Source of the DNA: Enoplolaimus lenunculus
Taxonomy: Eukaryota > Nematoda > Enoplea > Enoplida > Thoracostomopsidae
NCBI GenBank assembly: GCA_030248215.1
Contig: JASANG010001464.1
Location: forward strand, 1 to 64,000
Length of the DNA: 64,000 bases
Reading direction: 5' to 3'
Part shown: positions 56,458 to 64,000 of the stretch, piece by piece
Layout: every line of letters begins with the position of its first letter
How positions within the stretch are numbered: the first letter of the stretch is position 1
Made by a program: the position numbers and the translations under genes
The notes under the pieces: model-generated
Databases searched by the model: none
Seen by the model: the letters and a program-made list of their open reading frames with translations, nothing else
What the model was told of the DNA's origin: nothing

Positions 56458-56809
56458 TGTTGTGAAGCCATGCTTCAAGTCCTACTATTCATGTGCTGTT
56501 TCACGGTATGAAGATAGCTAATATACAGACGACGAATCCTGTTATGTAAATAAATTACAGCACAAAAACATTTGCATCAGAATACAATATATGTTGCACA
56601 TGAACAGCGGGCATGAAGCCATTTATCGTGGGTGTTATGGCATCAGAACTCTAGTATATATTAGCCTACTCTTGTCCTTTACGGGGCACTGTTGAGTGCA
56701 TGTTACTTTTCTGGAATAAAACTTGCTCGGTATTCCTCCGCTCAGGTTCAACTGTGTTTTGTTTTGTTTATTTCTTGTGGTTGCTTTCGTACGCTTAAGA
56801 AACGCAACA
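56458..56809 (+). repeat. Left LTR of the Ty3/gypsy element
   Basis: 352 bp, starting TGTTGTGAAGCC and ending GCAACA (TG...CA form), with a GGAATAAAACTTG polyadenylation-type signal. It looks identical to the right LTR. TTTTT precedes it at 56,453-56,457. Confidence 0.93.
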
Positions 56810-59800
56810 TATTTTGACGATCAGGTTTTCCGGACTTCAACTGTTTTTTTGTTCATTTTACTGAGGTTCATTACCCTGTTATGTTTCCGTGGTTTTTGGC
56901 TTTGCGACTGCAGAACTGGTTTCAACGCATGTCAATCGGATCAATTCCGTTGAGCTAAGTGGCGCAGAAGTCAATTCGCCTTGCTTCCACAATCGCTCCC
57001 TCGTTTAACTGGTGTCAACTCAAAGCACAGTCGACTACGAAGTCCGTGCGGGTCGAATTCGTTTTTTTGTCGATCGGTGTCAATTGCAGTGTCTCAATTC
57101 ATTACGAACCGTTCCAGTCTTTTCGGGTTGTTCAATTCTTTCGTGCAAGTGTTGCCGACAATCGAGCCAGTCAACCCAAGAATCGAGTGTCGAACCAGTC
57201 AATCTTTCGGCGAGTGTCAAATCCAGTCAACCCTTCTGCCGTTTCCCAAACCAGGTCAATCGTTAACACAAGTCAAATCAATTCGAGGCAACGATGGCAG
57301 AGATGGCTGAGCTGATCAAAATGTTACAGCAGCAACATCAACAACAAATGCAGGCTATTCAAAAGCAAAACGAGGTTCTCATGTCGGCGTTGGTCATATC
57401 GAGCACACCGGTAAAGGTCAACCACACGATTCCCTCGTTCAATGCCTTCGATGCGTCAAGCGAATTGTGGCACGATTATTGGGCTCGTTTTGTCACATTC
57501 CTCGGTGCACATTCAATTCCCGAGGACAAACAGGCCCAAGTGTTTTTGACGAATCAAATGCCCGTCACGTACAAGTTGCTGTCGAATATGGCATCCCAGG
57601 AGTCGCCGCCAAAGGATGTCAGTGAGCTCACAATCAAGCAGCTTGAAGATTACATGAAAAGCCAGTACGATCCGAAGCTTTATACGGTTCGCGAGCGATT
57701 CAAGTTTTGGTCGGCGATGTCGCGGAAGCCGGGTGAAACGGTGCAAGAGCTAGCCGCGCGTATTCGAGCTGATGCTGTCACGTGCGATTTTCCCTCAATA
57801 GCAGATCCACTTGACGAGGCCCTGCGAACGCGTTTCATTTGTTCAGTCAACAACGAAGCTGTGCTCAAAGCTTTGTTCAAGATCAAAGATGACGAATTGA
57901 CGTTTTCAAGGGCAATCAGTGTCGCTATGGAAACTGAAGACGCTGCGAAGGTGGCGAAAGAGACCGTATATGGCAATCCAAGGCCTGTCAATGCAGTGTC
58001 CTCGAAGTCAAAACAAATCAAACCTCAACAGAAACCGCAGAACCCGAAGTTCAACGCAAAACCGAAACGGACGTTTCAATTTCCGAAGGGTACATGTGGT
58101 CGTTGTGGCAAATCCGGTCACACGGGCAAAGACTGTCGACACAAGGACACCGAATGTCTTCATTGCCACAAGAAGGGTCATTTGCAATCGGTTTGTTTGT
58201 CGAAGCAGACGGAATCGCGTTCAACGAAAACCATCAACAAGGTCCTGCCAACCAAAGTTCTGTCGATCAATTCTGTTCCCAAATTTTGTCAACAAATTCA
58301 TCTGAATGGTGTTCCAGTGACTTTCGAGGTCGACACCGGATCATCCGACAACTTCTGCTCCGAAGCTGTTTGGTCTTCTCTGGGCAAGCCAGTTCTCGTT
58401 TCAGTCGACGGTCGTTACGAAAGTGCCACTGGGGACCCCCTTCCAATCCGAGGATCATTTACGGCCAACGCAGCCCTGGACGAACAGTTGGAAAAGCAGA
58501 TCGAGATCAATGTTGTTCAAATTCCAAACCTCAATCTGCTGGGTCGTAATGCTATTTTCGATCTATCAATTGACGTTAATTCGCTTGTTCGACGACAAAA
58601 CACTAATTCATCTGTGATTCACTCAATCTTGACCAGTCCTAAAGTGGATGTAGCTCTTCAACGATCATGCAAAGATCTGTGTAAAGAGTTCCCTGACGTT
58701 TTTAAACAGGAACTTGGATGTCTGAAGGACTTCGAATTAGATGTTCAGTTTCTTCCCGATTCTAAACCGGTCTTTTGTAAACCGCGTCCTGTTCCTTTCG
58801 CAATACAAGCTGATCTAACACAAGCATACGAAAGCGGAATTCAGCGCGGTGTCTGGAAACCTGTACAATTCAACAACTATGGAACACCGGTCGTGCCCAT
58901 TCGCAAGCAGCTTCTTCCAGGCCAATCCAAAGCTAAGTGATTACTCTGTCACTGTCAACCCACAACTTGAACCCCATCGACAGCCAATACCCCTTCCCGA
59001 TGATCTTATGCGAAAACTAGGTGGCGGTTATGGTTTCACTAAGGTGGATCTAGCCGATGCATATAATCAAGTTCCTCTAGCTCCGGAAAGTCAACGGCGT
59101 CTCGCACTCAGCACTCATCGAGGCGTTCTTTTGCAAATGCGCCTTCCATTTGGAATCAAATCCGCTCCAGGGTACTTTCAACAGATAATGGAGCAAGTGA
59201 CGTGCGATCTCAAAGGTGTCGCCGTTTATCTTGACGACATATTAGTCAGCGGTTCAGATGCCGCTGATCACTTGCGCAACCTTCGAGAATTGCTCCAGCG
59301 CCTCAACGACAAGGGTTTAAGATGTCGACTGGAGAAATGTTCTTTTGCCCAAGCTAAGGTGGAATATCTTGGTCACACGTTGTCGAGCGAAGGTATTGCC
59401 AAGGGACCGAAGGTGGAGGGTGTTCGACACATGCCACCACCACACGATGTTCCGAGCCTTCAATCATTCCTCGGATCCATACAATTTTATGGAAAATTTC
59501 TGCCAAACCTGTCAACCATCGTTGCCCCGCTCAACAGGCTAACTCGGAAGCAGGTTCAGTGGCAATGGGGTGCCTCCGAACAAGCTGCTTTCCAACAGCT
59601 TAAAGACATGTTATGTGCAGATACTGTGTTGGCCCACTACAATCCCGAAACGCCCGTTGGGATCTCCTGTGATGCGTCCGAAGTTGGAGTGGGTGCTGTT
59701 TTGTTTCATCGCTATGGCGACGGAACTGAACGCCCTATCGCTTACGCGTCCAAAACACTTACGGACACTCAACGGAAATACAGCCAGATTCAACGCGAAG

Positions 59801-61446
59801 CATTGTCAATCGTGTTCGGCTTCGAAAATTTCATCAGTTTTTATACGGAAACTCATTCATTTTGATCACAGATCATAAACCACTGCTTGCATTGTTCAAT
59901 CCCGCAAAATCAACTCCAGCTCTGGCGGCTAATCGCCTCGCTCGCTGGTCGCTACTTCTCAGTCAGTACGATTACCAAATCGAGTACTGGAAGACGTCAG
60001 ACCACGGAAACGCTGACGCACTAAGCCGCCTTCCGTCCGGTCCTGACGTTCGCTTTGATGGCGAGGAAGGTGAAGCGGACGTCGACACCGTCTGTGAAAT
60101 TCGAACTCTCAGTCTTCAAGTGCGGCCGACTGATGCTTCATCGATGGCAAAAGAATCACGTAAGGATCCCGTGATTTCGTTGCTTATATGCTATGTTCGG
60201 GAAGGATGGCCGAAGTCAAACACTTCACCATCCGCATCCGCAGAAACCATCAACGATTATCGAAAACTGGCCGACTCACTATCCGTGGTTAATGGATGTT
60301 TACTTTATGGATGTCGTTTGGTCGTTCCCGCTGCACTGAGAAAGTCGGTGCTCAACATACTTCACACGGGTCACTTCGGCATTCAACGCATGAAACAGTT
60401 AGCTCGCACATCTATATATTGGCCACGAATAGACAACGATATTGCTGATGTTTGCCGAGCTTGTGATAATTGTGCGGCGCACCAAAACGCTCCTTCCCGT
60501 CCTTCCATTCATCCATGGATGATGCCAGAGAAACCTTGGAGTCGAATACATGTTGATCACGCAATTAATATTATGGGAACGAATTGGCTTATAGTGGTGG
60601 ATGCCTTTTCCAAATATCCTTGCATTCACCTAACTGCTTCAATCTCGGCAACAGCTACAAAAAGGCTGCTTGACGAAAAATTCGCTCATTTTGGCTATCC
60701 ACATTCAATTGTGACGGACAACGCGACTGCTTTTCACTCCGCAGAGTTCCAGCTCTGGTGTAAAGAACGAGGCATCACACATCTTACTGGTGCGCCATAT
60801 TATCCGGCAACAAACGGTGCAGCTGAGCGAATGGTTGAAACTTTCAAACAGTCTATGCGAAAGTCAACGTTGCCTGTTCCAGAGGCTTTGCATGAGTTCC
60901 TTATCCAGTATCGACGGACTCCTCTTGAAGCTGGTTTTTCTCCTAGCGAATTATTAAATGGACGACAGATCCGCAGTAAGGTTGACATTTTACTTCCGTC
61001 TCCTCCGCACATCGCTCAAGCACGTCAGTCTCTCCAGGCAGCAAAATATCAATCCGAAAAATTGTCGAAATCTGTCAATCAAGTCGCACCAGAATTTTCA
61101 GTTGGTACGCCATGCTATGCTCAATACATTGGACCTCGACAAGATCGAGAAGCTCGTTGGGTTCCGGCGATAGTGACAAAGGTTTTCGGATCGCGAACGG
61201 TCAACGTTATGGTGTTGCCCCGAGGTCCGATTTGGCGAAGACACTTACATCAGCTACAACGGCGAGTCGCGTCAGAAGAGGACAACGAGCCGGGGCATGA
61301 TCCTTCGTTAAATGTCTCAGCGGCGACCAGTAATCTACGTAGTCTCCCATCAAGTTCAGAGTACGGGCCGAATAATCCGCGACGATCAACGCGCGAAAGA
61401 AAGCCGGTGGATCGTTTGTGATATTGATCACAAACTGGTCGGAAGG

Positions 61447-61798
61447 TGTTGTGAAGCCATGCTTCAAGTCCTACTATTCATGTGCTGTTTCACGGTATGA
61501 AGATAGCTAATATACAGACGACGAATCCTGTTATGTAAATAAATTACAGCACAAAAACATTTGCATCAGAATACAATATATGTTGCACATGAACAGCGGG
61601 CATGAAGCCATTTATCGTGGGTGTTATGGCATCAGAACTCTAGTATATATTAGCCTACTCTTGTCCTTTACGGGGCACTGTTGAGTGCATGTTACTTTTC
61701 TGGAATAAAACTTGCTCGGTATTCCTCCGCTCAGGTTCAACTGTGTTTTGTTTTGTTTATTTCTTGTGGTTGCTTTCGTACGCTTAAGAAACGCAACA
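61447..61798 (+). repeat. Right LTR of the Ty3/gypsy element
   Basis: 352 bp, same termini as the left LTR and no difference seen by eye. TTTTT follows at 61,799-61,803. Confidence 0.93.
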
Positions 61799-62561
61799 TT
61801 TTTAAAATTATGTTGGCAGAGTTTAAACAAATGATACTACCACAATGATCTATTAGAAAATTTAACACATATTTGAAATATGCATTAGAAGGCTAATGGC
61901 AAAATATCGAATGAGACTGTGAGTGTTCAATATACAAGTCAAGGTTCTACAAAACCTACAAACCCAGATGTGGATCCAAAAGTTTGTGGCCGGGAGAAGT
62001 CGGATGGCAAACGTTATGAAACACATAACACAAACTCTTTTATTTGAATAACTTGTTTTGAAGCGGTTCTTTACTAAAGTATTTAAATGTCATGTTTTGA
62101 ATGCAATCAATATGCAGGACTGAGTTTTGGGGCTATAGATGAGGGCTGTAACAGTTTATACGTATATTGGTGAGTTTAAGTTGAAACCGAAACTTCATAA
62201 ATAAACATATTACCAAATCTAAGCTAAAGCCTAAGCGTTAAAATTTTTCTTAAGCTTAAGTTTAACTCCTGCTGAAAGTGGTTCGGCCATCATCTGTACA
62301 TGGGTCAAAATCTGCGAAGCCCGATAAATATTTGTATTCTAGAATTGAACTGCCAGAAAAATAAAATATGTTTGGAACATTTGTTCCTAAATGCCCATTT
62401 TCATTATTTAATTTTAACAATAAGCAAAAATTATCAAAATGACGACGTTTTCATTGTATACGGAAGCGGACACTGATTTTTACTGCAATCATTTAACGAG
62501 AATACCCTTGTTGACAAGATTAAAACAGCTCACGCTATACAACTCATATTGCAGAACTTAC

Positions 62562-62997
62562 TCAATATTGTTAATTCTCCTCCAGAATCTGTGATACTTG
62601 TTCGGGTTTCAGTTGTTTTCGGTGGCCAACTGACTGTTCTTTGTCGATTATGTCCAGATGCGATTTCTCGATCTGTACCATGGCGTTTGGAAACAAATTG
62701 AACCTGTCCGGTTTCAGAAATCAAACTGCTGTTATTGACGACGCTAAGTCTCTGTGTGCTTCTCCATCTTCTGGGCCGGCAAAACACTTTTGAAGGTTGT
62801 GTCCATGATGGAAGAATCTCATTAGTGACTCTGTCAATACTTAGCAATGACAAAACAACTACTGGAAATACGCAAACTGTGTACATTTGGTAGATTGCGA
62901 CTGTTGCAAGCGGTGACCAAAATGCGAGTACGTTCGCAATGCCTGCGAACATAACAATAAATACTCGTGCCATTGTTAACAATTCACGGTCGGTTGC
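62562..62997 (-). CDS. SLC5A7: Choline-transporter-like SLC5 protein, internal exon
   Basis: It follows acceptor AGTTTCAG and encodes ATDRELLTMARVFIVMFAGI, then ANVLAF ... YTVCVFPVVVLSLL. This aligns without gaps over the first half with human SLC5A7 [20 protein letters not shown] (shared A, D, E, R, F positions). A hydrophilic Ser/Thr/Arg-rich stretch of about 90 residues then runs to a strong donor A/GTAAGT. An alternative donor A/GTATTG near 62,860, also phase 1, would skip that stretch and bring the length close to the usual SLC5A7 loop. Upstream exons are outside the window. Confidence 0.55.
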
Positions 62998-64000
62998 CTG
63001 AAACTATTACGTGTGTTTGAGATTTGACCAATCCTGTCAGACCCAACGTGATTTTTACGTTTAGAAAAACGTTTATACATTGATGCTTTTAGCATGCGCT
63101 GCAAGGGCGTTCCCACGGTGGGCATCGGGGGGCCGTGCACCCCAAATTCCGCTGTTGTAGTAAAAGAGACTCGGTTTATACGTAAACAAGCTTGAGTTGC
63201 AATTGTAGGAGCGCCCCAAAATTAGTCGTTGCCCTCCAAATATATTTTTTTGCAGACGCCCGTGATGTGCTGGAAGAAATTAAACAAGTACCACTGTATG
63301 GGCTGATTTTCTATTGTGTCGAAAACTGCAAGATTCGTATTAAAAATCGCCAGCTGAAACCATACTACTCTGTTTTAATGACTAATCGTTTAATACGTTT
63401 TAAGCTGAAGTGGACAAATTACTGTTAACAGAGATGTAAAAGTAAATATTTTTTTACTCGGCTTACAGCAATCCTTTACCCACTGTGAGAAGTTCGTGAT
63501 TTTGGCTACGCAGTAAACCCGGAATCACACCTCTAATTTTGTTCTTTCCCGATGTACACTTATCGCTCTGATTTAGTAACACGGCCGGTAATGTTTACAA
63601 TCCCTCCCCAGAACCTTTTATAACACCAATTATACAAGTGAGACACAGGTTATGCAATCCAACTTGCAGCCTGATCCGAAATCCTTAAAGCCTATGCCTG
63701 AATCTATTTAGTCCAGCCACTGGCTTATCGATACCAATACTTTTTGCAATTTCTCAGAAAACTGTGCAATCCTAACCCCGTTAGAATTACACCCCAATTT
63801 TCCCCAAGTTTATAACCGTGCGCTCTAACCCTGTTAGAGATACACCAAACTTCCGGCCAATCTAACCCCGTTAGATTTGGCCCAATCCGTGTAGAATAGT
63901 GAACCTAACCCCGTTAGATTTGCTAAACTACGAGTTCCCCGGTTTTCCTTATAATCCCAAGTTTCCCAATTAGCACATAAAGCCAGTATCCAATACTGGG
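62998..64000. other. Upstream intron of the SLC5A7-like gene; palindromic CTAACCCCGTTAGA words
   Basis: No further SLC5 exon is found. A plus-strand stretch 63,254-63,428 follows a good 3' splice site (TTTTTTTGCAG) and is open to a TAA, but encodes nothing I recognise. At 63,770-63,935, TCTAACCCCGTTAGATT-type palindromic words recur four times at uneven spacing. Confidence 0.4.

Larger units (their letters stand above)
56458..61798 (+). mobile_element. Ty3/gypsy LTR retrotransposon, nearly whole, young
   Basis: A 5.3-kb element of the Ty3/gypsy (Metaviridae) group with two 352-bp LTRs and a 5-bp flanking TTTTT repeat. The interior (about 57.3-61.4 kb) has, in order: gag with two CCHC knuckles (CGRCGKSGHTGKDC and CLHCHKKGHLQSVC), an aspartic protease (VDTGSSDNF), reverse transcriptase (YLDDILVSG), RNase H (GISCDASEVGVG) and integrase (HFGIQRMKQL ... 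CRACDNCAAH, VVDAFSKYP). The gene order places it in Ty3/gypsy. A Mag/SURL-like clade is my guess. The reading frame shows about two breaks, otherwise it looks complete. The LTRs appear identical by eye, so insertion was recent. No envelope gene is seen. Confidence 0.93.
55127..62561. other. Intron of the SLC5A7-like gene
   Basis: A 7.4-kb intron inferred from matching phase 1 splice ends. It contains degenerate GAGTTGA-type words (55,490-55,630), a G/T-rich loosely repeated stretch (55,640-55,870), a foldback-related MITE and a Ty3/gypsy element in the opposite orientation. The stretch from 61,804 to 62,561 holds nothing recognisable. Confidence 0.5.

Noticed and set aside
63254-63428. Possible plus-strand exon after TTTTTTTGCAG
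   Set aside because: Open to a stop and with a good acceptor, but no recognisable protein motif and no partner exon in the window.

Overview
This is invertebrate-animal nuclear DNA: A+T-rich, with intron-containing genes and a dense population of short non-autonomous transposons. No sequence here fixes the species. A tunicate-like or mollusc-like genome would fit, but that is a guess. Three host genes can be supported.

The main gene is a KDM3/JMJD1-family histone H3K9 demethylase on the minus strand. Its coding exons run from about 40.5 kb down to about 11.0 kb. I place 18 coding exons by homology, splice sites and codon phase. The model is about 3,180 residues: a short acidic N-terminal exon, a 4.8-kb exon with long polyglutamine tracts and an LxxLL motif, a cysteine-rich segment, the KDM3 zinc finger and a complete JmjC domain with its HxD...H iron ligands. 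The second gene, at 47.8-48.1 kb on the plus strand, encodes a 99-residue COA3/CCDC56-like cytochrome c oxidase assembly factor. The third, on the minus strand at 54.7-63.0 kb, is the 3' part of a choline-transporter-like SLC5 gene (SLC5A7-like). Its two visible exons are separated by a 7.4-kb intron that contains a young Ty3/gypsy retrotransposon, and its 5' exons lie beyond the window.

Layout: 0.3-1.4 kb, a long-TIR element; 1.4-7.6 kb, a Helentron/pearl-like repeat interrupted by a 5.3-kb foldback element built from inverted arrays of an 81-bp repeat; 7.6-11.0 kb, small MITEs and the 3' flank of KDM3; 11.0-40.5 kb, KDM3 with introns full of MITEs, pearl-like repeats and tRNA-derived SINEs; 42.1-46.2 kb, broken Ty3/gypsy fossils on the minus strand with a hAT-type MITE inside; 47.2-47.5 kb, a large palindrome upstream of COA3; 48.4-49.7 kb, a TIR element with a Harbinger-like MITE nested in it; 50.4-54.1 kb, degenerate CCTAAG-type sequence, a 20-bp minisatellite and a GGGACAG minisatellite that reverses orientation; 56.1-61.8 kb, a small foldback-related MITE and a near-complete Ty3/gypsy element.

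The most distinctive signals are the foldback element and its small relatives, which share GGCC-type ends and an 8-bp target duplication, and several unrelated hAT-type MITE families (8-bp duplications, CAGGG/TAGGG-like ends) that each carry many copies of a family-specific palindromic word near their ends. All homology statements come from remembered family motifs, and no search was run.
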